64,000 bases of DNA from UBA1535 sp002323775 (GTDB lineage Bacteria > Bacillota > Clostridia > Tissierellales > Sedimentibacteraceae). The DNA is taken from NCBI GenBank assembly GCA_031993545.1, contig DAMAHZ010000006.1:19747-83746 (forward strand), given 5' to 3'. This document shows, in pieces, positions 42,673 through 51,705 of this stretch. The notes beneath the pieces were generated by a model. The model was not told the DNA's origin. It made no database searches and worked only from the letters and a program-made list of their open reading frames with translations. Position 1 is the first letter of the stretch. Every line of letters starts with the position of its first letter. The translations under genes and the position numbers were made by a program.

Positions 42673-43134
42673 ATGAATAATGTTGTTTTAATTGGGAGAT
42701 TATCAAAAGATCCCGACCTAAAATTTCTGCCATCTGGTATGGCAGTTGCTAGAATTACATTAGCTGTAGATAAAGAGTTATTTGGGGATAAAAAACAAGA
42801 AGCTATTAATCAGGGTAAACCAACTGCTGACTTTATTAATGTTTCGGTGTTTGGTAAATCGGCAGAAAACTGTGCGAATTACCTTGCTAAGGGCAGTATG
42901 TGTGCTGTGAATGGAAGAATAAGTACAGGAAGCTACACTGCACAGTCAGGTGAGAAAAGATATACTACTGAGGTAATAGCAAATAGAGTTGAGTTTATTG
43001 GTTCTAAACAATCATCATCGTCATCAACATTGCCAGGAAAGCCTACAAATTCGGATAGCAATTTCTTTGACAATTTTCCAGACGACGACAATGATATTTT
43101 CCAACCAGTAGATGAAGATGACATTCCATTTTAA
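42673..43134 (+). CDS. ssb: Single-stranded DNA-binding protein
   Basis: 153 residues with an OB fold (N-N-V-V-L-I-G-R-L-x-x-D-P-D-L) and a disordered Ser/Asp-rich tail ending D-D-D-I-P-F, the tip that recruits repair and replication partners. It binds single-stranded DNA as a tetramer. It lies between rpsF and rpsR, the standard Firmicute arrangement, with a GGGGG ribosome site. Confidence 0.97.
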   Translation: MNNVVLIGRLSKDPDLKFLPSGMAVARITLAVDKELFGDKKQEAINQGKPTADFINVSVFGKSAENCANYLAKGSMCAVNGRISTGSYTAQSGEKRYTTEVIANRVEFIGSKQSSSSSTLPGKPTNSDSNFFDNFPDDDNDIFQPVDEDDIPF

Positions 43135-43149
43135 AGGAGGGAAATTTCA

Positions 43150-43428
43150 GTGAGTTCAAGAGAAGGCGGCTACAGAAGAAATAATGATGGTAATAACGCT
43201 GGCGGACAAATGAAAAGAAAGCCACGTAAAAAAGTTTGCCAATTCTGCCAAGAAAAGGCAACTAGCATAGATTATAAAGAAACTGGAAAGCTTAAAAAGT
43301 ACATTTCTGAAAGAGGTAAGATATTACCAAGAAGAATTACAGGAACTTGTGCTAAGCACCAAAGAATGGTAACAAATGCTATAAAAAGATCAAGAGCAAT
43401 CGCACTTTTACCATATACTACAGAATAG
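43150..43428 (+). CDS. rpsR: 30S ribosomal protein S18
   Basis: 92 residues from a GTG after AAAGGAGGG. A Gly/Arg-rich N-terminal tail precedes C-Q-F-C, I-D-Y-K, the R-I-T-G-T-C-A-K-H-Q-R motif and A-I-K-R-S-R-x-I-A-L-L-P-Y. It keeps zinc-type cysteines (C37, C40 and one more in the second motif), so it may be the C+ form. The operon terminator follows. Confidence 0.97.
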   Translation: MSSREGGYRRNNDGNNAGGQMKRKPRKKVCQFCQEKATSIDYKETGKLKKYISERGKILPRRITGTCAKHQRMVTNAIKRSRAIALLPYTTE

Positions 43429-43456
43429 TATATTATAACTGAGTAGAATGTATCTG

Positions 43457-43494
43457 AATCACATTTCATTTATATGAGATGTGATTTTTTTATT
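43457..43494 (+). terminator. Terminator of rpsF-ssb-rpsR
   Basis: AATCACAT pairs with ATGTGATT followed by T6; the inner bases TTCA/TGA extend the stem. Confidence 0.8.
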
Positions 43495-43553
43495 GTAAAT
43501 TTTGACTTATATTGATATAATAGAGTTAATAATTAGATAACGGAGGATTAAAA

Positions 43554-44873
43554 ATGTACAAAGAAATTTCAAAAGAGCTTCTTACTTTCATAGAAAAAAG
43601 TCGCAGCAGCTTCCATGCTATTGAAACAATAAAGGAAGAATTAAACAAGAATGGCTTTAGTGAGCTTTTAGAAAGTAAAGCTTGGAAGATAGAAGAAGGA
43701 AAAAAATACTATGTAACAAGAAACTCATCATCAATTATTGCTTTCAATATAGGCAAAGATTTGGATAATTACAGCTTTAATATGACTGCTTCTCACAGTG
43801 ATTCACCTGTATTTAAAATAAAGGAAAATTATGAAATTGAAGCAGGTAAAAACTACATTCAGCTAAACACTGAGAAATATGGCGGAATGCTTCATGCAAC
43901 ATGGCTTGACAGACCTTTATCAGTAGCAGGCAGACTTGTTGTAAAAGATGGAAACAAGCTTGTAACTAAGCTTGTAGATGTAGACAGAGACCTCGTTCTT
44001 ATACCAAATATGGCTATTCATATGAACAGAGATGCAAACTCAGGCATGAAGTACAATGAGCAGGTTGATATGCTGCCGCTATTCGGAATGGTAGAAAACA
44101 GCAAGGGTACATTTATGAGTGTAATTGCAAAGTCCGCTAATGTAGATGAAAAAGATATAGTAAGTCATGATTTATTCTTATACAACCGTATGAATCCTTC
44201 TATCTGGGGAAGCAATGAAGAATTTATATCTTCTGCTAAATTAGACGATTTACAATGTGCATTTTCATCATTAAAAGCCTTTGTTTCATCTTATAGCAAT
44301 AAGTCAATCAATGTATACTGCTGCTTTGACAACGAAGAAGTAGGAAGTCAAACTAAGCAGGGAGCTCAATCTACATTTTTAGTTGATACACTAAATAGAA
44401 TAAATGAAGGTCTTGGTAAAAATAAAGAGGATTATCACAGAGCTATTGCCTCCTCTTTCATGCTATCGGCAGACAATGCACATGCAGTACATCCAAATCA
44501 TCCTGAAAAAAGCGACCCTACAAACAAAGTGTATATAAATCAAGGAATTGTAATAAAATACAATGCAAATCAAAAATACACAACTGATGGAGTCAGTGCC
44601 GCTGTATTTAAAACAATCTGCGAAAAAGCAGGTGTTCCTTGTCAATCATATACAAACCGTTCAGATGTAGCTGGTGGAGGAACTCTAGGAAATGTAGCGA
44701 CAACTCATATAAGTATAAAGATGGTAGATATAGGACTTGCACAGCTTGCTATGCACTCGTCATATGAAACAGCAGGCATCAAAGATACAGAATACATGGT
44801 TAAAGCTATCTGTGAATTTTACAATTCTCATTTAGAAGAAACAAGTACCGGAGACATTGAAATAATCAAATAA
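43554..44873 (+). CDS. M18-family aminopeptidase
   Basis: 439 residues, the length of clostridial ApeA/LAP4-type enzymes. Metal-site and active-site patches are visible: T-A-S-H-S-D-S-P, the D-N-E-E-V-G-S region, S-A-D-N-A-H-A-V-H-P-N-H, and T-T-H-I-S near the C-terminus. It removes N-terminal residues from peptides in the cytoplasm and would work on the products of the oligopeptide importer encoded 750 bp downstream. CGGAGG precedes the ATG. Confidence 0.94.
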   Translation: MYKEISKELLTFIEKSRSSFHAIETIKEELNKNGFSELLESKAWKIEEGKKYYVTRNSSSIIAFNIGKDLDNYSFNMTASHSDSPVFKIKENYEIEAGKNYIQLNTEKYGGMLHATWLDRPLSVAGRLVVKDGNKLVTKLVDVDRDLVLIPNMAIHMNRDANSGMKYNEQVDMLPLFGMVENSKGTFMSVIAKSANVDEKDIVSHDLFLYNRMNPSIWGSNEEFISSAKLDDLQCAFSSLKAFVSSYSNKSINVYCCFDNEEVGSQTKQGAQSTFLVDTLNRINEGLGKNKEDYHRAIASSFMLSADNAHAVHPNHPEKSDPTNKVYINQGIVIKYNANQKYTTDGVSAAVFKTICEKAGVPCQSYTNRSDVAGGGTLGNVATTHISIKMVDIGLAQLAMHSSYETAGIKDTEYMVKAICEFYNSHLEETSTGDIEIIK

Positions 44874-44901
44874 ATCGAAATAAATTTCGCTCTAAAAAAT
44901 T

Positions 44902-44970
44902 AAAATCACCCATACATATATTTTTAAAATTTGCAGACAATACTAAAAAATTATATGTGTGGGTGATTTT
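44902..44970 (+). terminator. Long hairpin that ends the aminopeptidase transcript and covers the next ribosome site
   Basis: A 19-bp inverted repeat (44902-44920 with 44952-44970) with a single G-U wobble. The right arm contains the GGGTG ribosome site of the CmpB-like gene and runs into T5 just before its ATG (44972). Confidence 0.7.
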
Positions 44971-44971
44971 T

Positions 44972-45388
44972 ATGCGTAATATTTTAAAACATATTTTTCT
45001 ATTTTTAATAGGCGGAACTATATATTTTTTTCTTGAAGTTTTGTCCAGAGGCTTTTCACATCCTTCTATGTTTATTTGCGGAGGAATATGCTTTGTTTTA
45101 ATAGGACTGCTAAGTGAAACAAAGCATTTTCAGATACCTTTACTTTTACAAATGTTCATTTCCAGCATTATAATAACAATTCTTGAACTTATAACAGGAT
45201 TGATTGTAAATATATGGCTTAAATTGGGTGTTTGGGATTACTCAAGTTTACCTTTTAACTTCTTAGGGCAAATTTGTATATTATATACAATTTTATGGTT
45301 CTTTCTATCTTTCCCGGCAATTTTATTAAATGATTATCTAAGATATAAGTTTTTCGATAAGAGGAGCATGAAATATAAAATAATATAA
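44972..45388 (+). CDS. CmpB-type membrane protein (putative ABC transporter type IV family)
   Basis: 138 residues from the ATG at 44972; a GTG at 44957 lies within the hairpin and its ribosome site. Four hydrophobic helices, with the family signature around G-V-W-D-Y-S-S-L-P-F-N-F-L-G-Q-I. The transporter label of this family is historical and the true function is unsettled. Its ribosome site is hidden in the hairpin at 44902-44970, so translation may be conditional. Confidence 0.8.
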   Translation: MRNILKHIFLFLIGGTIYFFLEVLSRGFSHPSMFICGGICFVLIGLLSETKHFQIPLLLQMFISSIIITILELITGLIVNIWLKLGVWDYSSLPFNFLGQICILYTILWFFLSFPAILLNDYLRYKFFDKRSMKYKII

Positions 45389-45532
45389 TCGTCTAATAAC
45401 CTAATTATAATTATTAAAAATAAAAAATAATTTATTTTATTTTGTTTTTTGGGGAATAATGAAATTACAACGTTTTCTGTATATTTTTATAAAAAAGTTG
45501 AAAAATATTAGTTGTAACGTTTGCAATTCTTC

Positions 45533-45561
45533 TTGACTTAATAGAAATTTTGTAATATTAT
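45533..45561 (+). promoter_or_regulatory. Promoter of the oligopeptide transporter operon
   Basis: TTGACT (45533-45538), 17 nt, then TATTAT (45556-45561), about 60 nt before the ATG. Just upstream, TTGTAA-CGT-TTGCAA (45512-45526) is an imperfect palindrome resembling a catabolite-repressor or LacI-type operator. Confidence 0.7.
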
Positions 45562-45623
45562 TTAACTTATCAAGAGCTATGGTATAGCTTTTAATATTTA
45601 TAATGAATTTGGGGAGGACTAAA

Positions 45624-47299
45624 ATGAAAGTAAAACGATTGTTTACATTAATTCTTGCAGTAATTATGGTTGTTACAGCTTTTACCGGCTGTACTGGCGG
45701 AGGCAGCAATGTTGCTGCTAGTGATGAAATTTTAAGATTTGGTACATCAGGATATGATGGAATTTTAAACCCTATCATGACTGACAATACTTATGACTCT
45801 TATGCTTGTTCTTTGATATTTGAATCAATGATTAAACTTGATAAGAGCGGTGCTTACCAACCGGATATAGCTAGTTGGAAGATTTCAGATGACCACTTAA
45901 CTTACACTTTTACGTTAAAAGATGGTATAAAATTCTCTGATGGAACTCCTTTAACAGCTGATGATGTATACTTCACATTCTCTACTATAGCTCATCCAGA
46001 CTATGATGGTCCAAGAGCATATGCTGTAACTGATATGGTAGGATATGAGGCATTCCACAAAGGAGAAACTACTACTTTTGAAGGAATCAAAGTTATAGAC
46101 CCTAAAACAATTTCCTTTACATTTGCAGAAGGCAAAGCATCTCCTGCAAACATTGAATGTTTCACATATGGTATTTTATCAAAGGATCATTACAAGTTTG
46201 ATAAGTGGGAAGATTTCCTTGCTTTAAACCAAGATCCATTGGGTTCTGGCGTTATGAAATTTGAAGCTTTCGCTCCAAAAGAATATATAAAAATGCTTAG
46301 AAATGAAAACTATTGGGATACTAAAAATGCTGCTAAAATCGGTGGAGTTTACTTCTTAGAAGTTCCAGATGNNNNNNNNNNGAGACTTTAATATCAGCTC
46401 TTCAAACTGAACAAATAGACTTCGCTCAAGTTTCAGCAAGCCAAGACAACTTAAAAGCATTAAATGAATTGTCAAATGTTCATTCTATTAGCTACACAGG
46501 AAATGGTTACACATTTATGTGCTTTAACGTTAAGAAACCTACACTTTCTGATAAGAGAGTACGTCAAGCGCTTATGTATGCACTTAACAGAAAAGATTTT
46601 ATAAAGATACAATATGGTGAAGGTGTAGCTGAGCTTGGTATGGCTCCTATATCTCCAGTTTCATGGGCTTTCCCTAAAGAAGGTTTGAATCCATATGATT
46701 TCGATGTAGATAAAGCTGGAAAATTGATGGATGAAGCTGGCTGGAAGATGGGATCTGACGGATTCCGTTATAAAGATGGTCAAAAATTTAGTATAGGTTG
46801 GTTGGTTTATACTGACTCTCCATGGCCAGGAAAATTATCATCTATGGCAGCTGATACTTGGAAACAACTTGGAGTTGATTTGAAAATAGAAATAATGGAC
46901 TTCAGCACAGTTTCTGACAAGACAATGGATTCTGCTCCAGAAGATAGAGATTTTGATATCTATACAATGGGCTTTAGCTTATCTGTAGATCCAGACCCAA
47001 CTGGAGCTTTGTTTGATGACAACGCAGGTGCAAAAGGCGGATTTAACGCTTCTGGATATAGAAACGATGCAGCTATGGAACTTGTTAGAAAAGGTAGAAC
47101 TGAATTCGATACTAAGAAAAGAGCAGAAATATATAAAGAATGGGCTAAGATTATGAATGATGAAATACCTCATGCAATCGTAGCTTATAGATCAGAGATT
47201 TGGGGAATCAACAACAAAATAAAAGGTATGGACTTAGACACATATCAAGATTTCACAACTTTAATCAAACAAATCGGAGTAGAAGCTCCTAAAAAGTAG
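45624..47299 (+). CDS. Oligopeptide-binding lipoprotein (OppA/DppA/AppA family), interrupted by an assembly gap
   Basis: The ATG at 45624 follows GGGGAGG. A signal peptide with lipobox A-F-T-G-C23 anchors the protein. The SBP_bac_5 fold is clear: P-I-M-T-D-N-T-Y-D, F-T-L-K-D-G-I-K-F-S-D-G-T-P-L-T-A-D-D-V, and after the gap S-D-K-R-V-R-Q-A-L-M-Y-A-L-N-R. Ten N bases (46372-46381) shift the frame by one; the sequence resumes cleanly with E-T-L-I-S-A-L-Q-T-E. So the gene is almost certainly intact and the break is a placeholder of unknown true length. It captures peptides for the four transporter genes downstream. Confidence 0.92.
46372..46381. other. Assembly gap of ten N
   Basis: A run of exactly ten N inside the peptide-binding-protein gene. 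The protein reads in a different frame on each side, so the real gap length is not ten bases, or bases near it are wrong. Confidence 0.99.
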
Positions 47300-47313
47300 C
47301 AATAAATTTAAAC

Positions 47314-47337
47314 AGCCCGGTCTCTAGCGGCCGGGCT
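47314..47337 (+). terminator. Intra-operon hairpin after the binding-protein gene
   Basis: AGCCCGG (47314-47320) pairs with CCGGGCT (47331-47337) and is followed by a short TTTC run. Such partial terminators commonly keep binding protein in excess over permease. Confidence 0.75.
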
Positions 47338-47368
47338 TTCTTAATTAAAATTGAAAGGGAGGTAAATA

Positions 47369-48334
47369 ATGAAAAATTATATCATAAGACGTCTTTTGCA
47401 AATGATTCCCGTTTTCGTTGGTATCATATTTATTCTCTTTGTCTTGCTTGAAATGTCACCCGGAACACCTGTAAGTCACATGATGAACCCTAAGATGACA
47501 GTAGAGCAAAAACAAGAGCTTTTAACTAAGATGGGCCTTGATAAACCATGGTATGAAAGATTTATCACATGGTTTAAGGAAGCTGCACAGGGAAATCTTG
47601 GTCAATCAGTTAAACACAAAAAACCTGTAACAGACGTAATCAAAGATTTTATAGGACCTACACTCCTACTATCTTTAACATCACTTATATTTGCGGTATT
47701 GATAGGCATACCGATAGGGATTTTAAGTGCAACAAAGCAGTATTCCTTCGCCGATAATGCACTAACAGTTTTTTCACTTATCGGAATAAGTCTGCCTGCT
47801 TTCTTCTTCGCACTTTTACTTCTAAAATACCTTGCAGTTGATATACAAATATTTCCTTTATTTGGATTGCAAAATGCAACTCTTAGAACTAACAGTGCCT
47901 TTGTAAAATTTATGGATATAGCGTGGCACTTAGTTTTGCCTACACTTGTTTTAGGACTTAGTCAAGCAGCTACATTCATGAGATATACTCGTTCAAGTAT
48001 GCTTGAGGTTATTAGACAGGATTATATCAGAACAGCAAGGTCAAAAGGGCTTAAAGAAAAAGTAGTTATATACAAACACGCTCTTCGTAATGCTATGATT
48101 CCAATTGTTACTCTGTTGGCATTCTCTATTCCTGGACTATTATCAGGTGCTGTAATGACAGAAACTATATTTGCTCTTCCGGGACTTGGAAAGACATCTG
48201 TTGATGCAAGTATGACTAAAAATATTCCTCTTATACTAGGTATAAATGCGATGTTAGCAATGCTTGTATTATTATCAACCTTAATTGGTGATATAATGTA
48301 TGCTGTTGTTGATCCTCGTGTAAGATATGATTAA
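47369..48334 (+). CDS. Peptide ABC transporter permease (DppB/OppB-like)
   Basis: 321 residues with six membrane helices, the N-terminal R-R-L-L-Q-M-I-P start and the EAA loop Y-I-R-T-A-R-S-K-G-L (about 220-229). The final D-P-R-V-R-Y-D is typical. It forms the channel with the next gene's product. The ribosome site is AAAGGGAGG. It is part of the five-gene operon. Confidence 0.95.
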   Translation: MKNYIIRRLLQMIPVFVGIIFILFVLLEMSPGTPVSHMMNPKMTVEQKQELLTKMGLDKPWYERFITWFKEAAQGNLGQSVKHKKPVTDVIKDFIGPTLLLSLTSLIFAVLIGIPIGILSATKQYSFADNALTVFSLIGISLPAFFFALLLLKYLAVDIQIFPLFGLQNATLRTNSAFVKFMDIAWHLVLPTLVLGLSQAATFMRYTRSSMLEVIRQDYIRTARSKGLKEKVVIYKHALRNAMIPIVTLLAFSIPGLLSGAVMTETIFALPGLGKTSVDASMTKNIPLILGINAMLAMLVLLSTLIGDIMYAVVDPRVRYD

Positions 48335-48347
48335 GGAGGAACTTAAT

Positions 48348-49220
48348 ATGAAAAAAGATAGATCACAATCATTTTGGGGAAATGCACTACAAAGATTTAG
48401 AAAAGACAAAAAAGCATTGATTAGCTTCTATATACTGTTAGCTATTGTTCTAGGATGTATATTTGTTCCACTTGTATCGCCATATTCTATGGAGCAAACT
48501 GAAACCTCTAACGAAGCAATTAGGGATAGGGCTCCTAGTTCTGCACATATCTTAGGTACAGATGATTTGGGCAGAGATATATTTACAAGGCTATTCTATG
48601 CAGGTAGGATTTCATTAGGACTTGCTCTTATCGTAGTATTTATAGAATGTGTAATAGGCATAATACTCGGCTCTATAGCAGGATTTTATGGTGGTATTGC
48701 AGATACTATAATAATGCGTTTATCGGAAATATTTATGTCATTTCCATTCATGATATTTGCTATAACGGCGACAGCAATATTAGGAACAGGTGTTAAAACA
48801 TTAATTATAGTTTTAACAATTCTTAGCTGGCCAAGTATAGCAAGAATTGTAAGAGGACAGATTCTTACGCTTCGTGAGATGGAATACATGGAAGCTTGCG
48901 AAGCTCTTGGTATAAGTGACTTAAAGAGAATGTTCAAACATTTGCTGCCAAATGTTTTAGCATATATCATAGTTTATGCAACTCTTGGTATGGCAGGTGT
49001 TATATTAACAGAAACCTCTATGAGCTTTTTAGGTCTTGGTGTATCTCCGCCTACTCCTACATGGGGCAATATGATGCAAGAGGCTCGTAATTTCCGTGTA
49101 TTAAAAGAAAAATGGTGGTACTGGATTCCACCTGGAGTCAGCATATTTATTTCGGTTATGTGCTTTAACTTACTAGGTGACGGACTTAGAGATGCTATAG
49201 ACCCTAAATTGAAAAGGTAG
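48348..49220 (+). CDS. Peptide ABC transporter permease (DppC/OppC-like)
   Basis: 290 residues from the ATG at 48348 (TAAGGAGG upstream); an ATG at 48327 inside the previous gene is in frame but lacks a site. Six helices with an extra N-terminal segment of the OppC_N type, the H-I-L-G-T-D-D-L-G-R-D-I-F-T-R motif and the EAA loop Y-M-E-A-C-E-A-L-G-I. It pairs with DppB. Confidence 0.95.
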   Translation: MKKDRSQSFWGNALQRFRKDKKALISFYILLAIVLGCIFVPLVSPYSMEQTETSNEAIRDRAPSSAHILGTDDLGRDIFTRLFYAGRISLGLALIVVFIECVIGIILGSIAGFYGGIADTIIMRLSEIFMSFPFMIFAITATAILGTGVKTLIIVLTILSWPSIARIVRGQILTLREMEYMEACEALGISDLKRMFKHLLPNVLAYIIVYATLGMAGVILTETSMSFLGLGVSPPTPTWGNMMQEARNFRVLKEKWWYWIPPGVSIFISVMCFNLLGDGLRDAIDPKLKR

Positions 49221-49229
49221 GTGAGTATA

Positions 49230-50237
49230 ATGGATAAAACAGTAAAAAAGGATGATATTTTATTAGAAGTTAAAAATCTTAGAACGTATTTTCATACAAG
49301 CAGTGGTACTGTAAAGGCTTCAGATGATGTAAGCTTTTATGTAAAAAAGGGTGAAACTCTTGGAATAGTTGGAGAATCTGGATGTGGAAAAAGTATTACC
49401 TCTATGTCCATCGTTCGTTTGATAGAAACACCTCCCGGAAAATACGAGAGTGGAGAAATTTGGTTTGAAGGCGAAGATATGCTCAAAATATCTGATGAAA
49501 GAATGAGAGAAATTAGAGGAAATGATATCTCTATAATTTTCCAAGAGCCAATGACTTCTCTAAACCCTGTATTTAAAATAGGAGCTCAGCTATCTGAGGC
49601 TTTAATTCTTCACAGAGGAATGAATAAAAATGAAGCGAGAGAGGAAAGCATAAAGATGCTTAGACTCGTTAAAATTCCTAACCCTGAAAGAATTGTTGAT
49701 AATTTCCCATTCGAACTTTCTGGTGGCATGAGACAAAGAGTTATGATAGCGATGGCACTTGCCTGTGCTCCTAAGCTCCTTATTGCAGATGAACCTACTA
49801 CTGCTCTTGATGTAACTATACAAGCTCAGGTTTTGGATCTTATGAATGATTTGAAGAAAAACATTGACGCATCTATAATTTTTATAACTCACGACTTGGG
49901 TGTTATAGCTGAGATGAGTGACAGAGTTATGGTTATGTACGCAGGAAAAGTTGTAGAGCTTTCAACTACAGAGGAGATATTTAAAAATCCTAAGCATCCT
50001 TATACGCAAGGACTTATTGCGTCTAAGCCTGATTTGACGACAGAAAGCGATAGACTTCACGTTATACAAGGTGGTGTGCCTGATTTGAATAACAAACCGA
50101 GTGGCTGTCCATTCCATCCAAGATGTCCGCACGCTATGGATGTTTGTAAAGAGAAATTTCCTGGTGAAACATATATTGATCAAGGTCATTTAGTAAATTG
50201 TTGGCTTTATCCAGAGAATTCTAAGAAGGGAGAGTAA
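49230..50237 (+). CDS. Peptide ABC transporter ATPase (DppD/OppD-like)
   Basis: 335 residues from the ATG at 49230, which has AGGTGAG upstream. Walker A G-E-S-G-C-G-K-S-I, signature L-S-G-G-M-R-Q-R, Walker B L-L-I-A-D-E-P-T-T-A-L-D and the C-terminal oligopeptide-transporter extension with four cysteines (C-P-F-H-P-R-C-P and nearby) that in relatives bind an Fe-S cluster. It energises peptide import together with the next gene. Confidence 0.95.
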   Translation: MDKTVKKDDILLEVKNLRTYFHTSSGTVKASDDVSFYVKKGETLGIVGESGCGKSITSMSIVRLIETPPGKYESGEIWFEGEDMLKISDERMREIRGNDISIIFQEPMTSLNPVFKIGAQLSEALILHRGMNKNEAREESIKMLRLVKIPNPERIVDNFPFELSGGMRQRVMIAMALACAPKLLIADEPTTALDVTIQAQVLDLMNDLKKNIDASIIFITHDLGVIAEMSDRVMVMYAGKVVELSTTEEIFKNPKHPYTQGLIASKPDLTTESDRLHVIQGGVPDLNNKPSGCPFHPRCPHAMDVCKEKFPGETYIDQGHLVNCWLYPENSKKGE

Positions 50238-50242
50238 TTAAT

Positions 50243-51229
50243 ATGAGCAAAACTTTAATTGAAGTAAAAAATCTAAAAAAATACTTTCCTATAAAAAAGG
50301 GAGTTTTTAAAAGTACTGTTGGGCATGTTAAAGCTGTTGATAATGTTTCATTTAAAATCAGCGAAGGAAAGGTTTTGGGTGTAGTTGGCGAATCTGGTTG
50401 TGGAAAATCAACACTTGGCAGAACTATGCTTAAGCTTTTAGCCCCTACAGAGGGTGAAATGCTCTATGAGGGTAAAAATGTTTATGATTTAAGCAAAAGA
50501 GATCTTAATCATATGAGAACAAAAATGCAGATTATATTCCAAGACCCATATAGCTCATTAAATCCAAGACTTCCTGTTTCAGAGATAGTTGGAGAAGCTA
50601 TGATGCAGCACAATATCGTTAGCAATAAGCATGAAATGCACGATAAGGTTATAGAAATAATCGGTAAATGCGGACTATTCCCAGAACAAGCAAATAGATA
50701 TCCTCACCAGTTTTCTGGTGGACAACGTCAACGTATATGTATAGCTCGTGCACTTGCACTTAACCCTAAATTTATAGTTTGTGATGAAGCAGTTTCTGCC
50801 CTTGATGTTTCAATCCAATCACAGATTATAAATCTTTTAAAGGATGCACAAGAGGACTTTGGATTAACTTATATGTTTATATCTCATGACTTATCAGTTG
50901 TTAAGTTTATAAGTGATGACATAGCAGTTATGTATCTTGGACAAATTGTTGAAACTGGAAGCAAAAAGCAAATATTTGATAATCCTTTGCATCCTTATAC
51001 AGAGGCTTTGTTATCGGCTGTTCCTTCATTTGATCCTTCTGCAAGAAATAATAAAAAACGTATTATACTTCAAGGAGATATCCCATCACCTGCCAATCCG
51101 CCAAGCGGTTGCAGATTCCATACAAGATGTATATATGCACAGGATGTATGTAAATCTGATGTTCCGGAATACAGAGAAATAGAGCCTGGACATTTCACTA
51201 TGTGCCATAAGGTTAATGGAGTATTTTAG
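50243..51229 (+). CDS. Peptide ABC transporter ATPase (DppF/OppF-like)
   Basis: 328 residues with Walker A G-E-S-G-C-G-K-S-T, signature F-S-G-G-Q-R-Q-R, Walker B F-I-V-C-D-E-A-V-S-A-L-D and the C-terminal oligo_HPY cysteine-containing extension. Walker B has E-A-V in place of the common E-P-V, as in many DppF proteins. It starts 6 nt after the previous gene and forms the ATPase heterodimer with it. Confidence 0.95.
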   Translation: MSKTLIEVKNLKKYFPIKKGVFKSTVGHVKAVDNVSFKISEGKVLGVVGESGCGKSTLGRTMLKLLAPTEGEMLYEGKNVYDLSKRDLNHMRTKMQIIFQDPYSSLNPRLPVSEIVGEAMMQHNIVSNKHEMHDKVIEIIGKCGLFPEQANRYPHQFSGGQRQRICIARALALNPKFIVCDEAVSALDVSIQSQIINLLKDAQEDFGLTYMFISHDLSVVKFISDDIAVMYLGQIVETGSKKQIFDNPLHPYTEALLSAVPSFDPSARNNKKRIILQGDIPSPANPPSGCRFHTRCIYAQDVCKSDVPEYREIEPGHFTMCHKVNGVF

Positions 51230-51290
51230 TTGTTATTATGTAGAGTTTTAAATCAACTATAAATGATAAATGAGGAGTTGATGATTTAAA

Positions 51291-51542
51291 ATGTTTTTCA
51301 ATAATAAAAAAAGAGTTGATGAAGATTTGGAAAGAATTAGATTTTCAAATCTTCCTAAAGATAAGCAAGAACAAGAATTAAATAAAATAGAAGCTCAAAA
51401 AAAGGAAATTAAATCCATACGGCTTGAAAAAAATGACCGTTTGGCGTTAATTTTAGCTACATTCTCAATTGTACTGCCTCTTGTTTTAATATTTGTAGCA
51501 GTTGTCGCAGTTGTAGTTGGATTATTTTATTGGATTTTTTAA
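51291..51542 (+). CDS. Small membrane-anchored protein of 83 residues
   Basis: A highly charged, probably coiled-coil N-terminal part (about 6-48, rich in Glu/Lys/Gln) is followed by one long hydrophobic helix at the C-terminus (about 51-80). It is a tail-anchored layout with the charged part in the cytoplasm. ATGAGGAG lies upstream of the ATG. It follows the peptide operon by 61 nt and may be its last gene. The family is not recognised. Confidence 0.65.
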   Translation: MFFNNKKRVDEDLERIRFSNLPKDKQEQELNKIEAQKKEIKSIRLEKNDRLALILATFSIVLPLVLIFVAVVAVVVGLFYWIF

Positions 51543-51586
51543 TATGTATATTGACGAGATACATTGCGAATATAATATATTCGTAT

Positions 51587-51630
51587 AAAGGCAGAGGAAA
51601 AATGTTAGAATTTTTCTTCTGCCTTTTTTA
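51587..51630 (+). terminator. Terminator after the 83-residue protein gene
   Basis: AAAGGCAGA... pairs with ...TCTGCCTTTTTT over a long stem, ending in T6. Confidence 0.85.
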
Positions 51631-51647
51631 TTTTAATCCTTTTTGTA

Positions 51648-51674
51648 ACATCAATAAAAAATAAACATATTTTA
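51648..51674 (+). promoter_or_regulatory. Sigma-K-like promoter for dpaAB
   Basis: AC (51648-51649), 16 nt, then CATATTTTA (51666-51674), which matches the sigma-K pattern AC-N16/17-CATAnnnTA. It lies 32 nt before the dpaA start. The Bacillus spoVF operon is sigma-K controlled. Confidence 0.5.
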
Positions 51675-51705
51675 ATATATAATAACTAGAAAGGAACGTG
51701 AACGG

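Noticed and set aside
46372..46391. Frameshifted pseudogene of the peptide-binding protein
   Set aside because: The break coincides with ten N bases and both flanks are well conserved, so a placeholder gap explains it.
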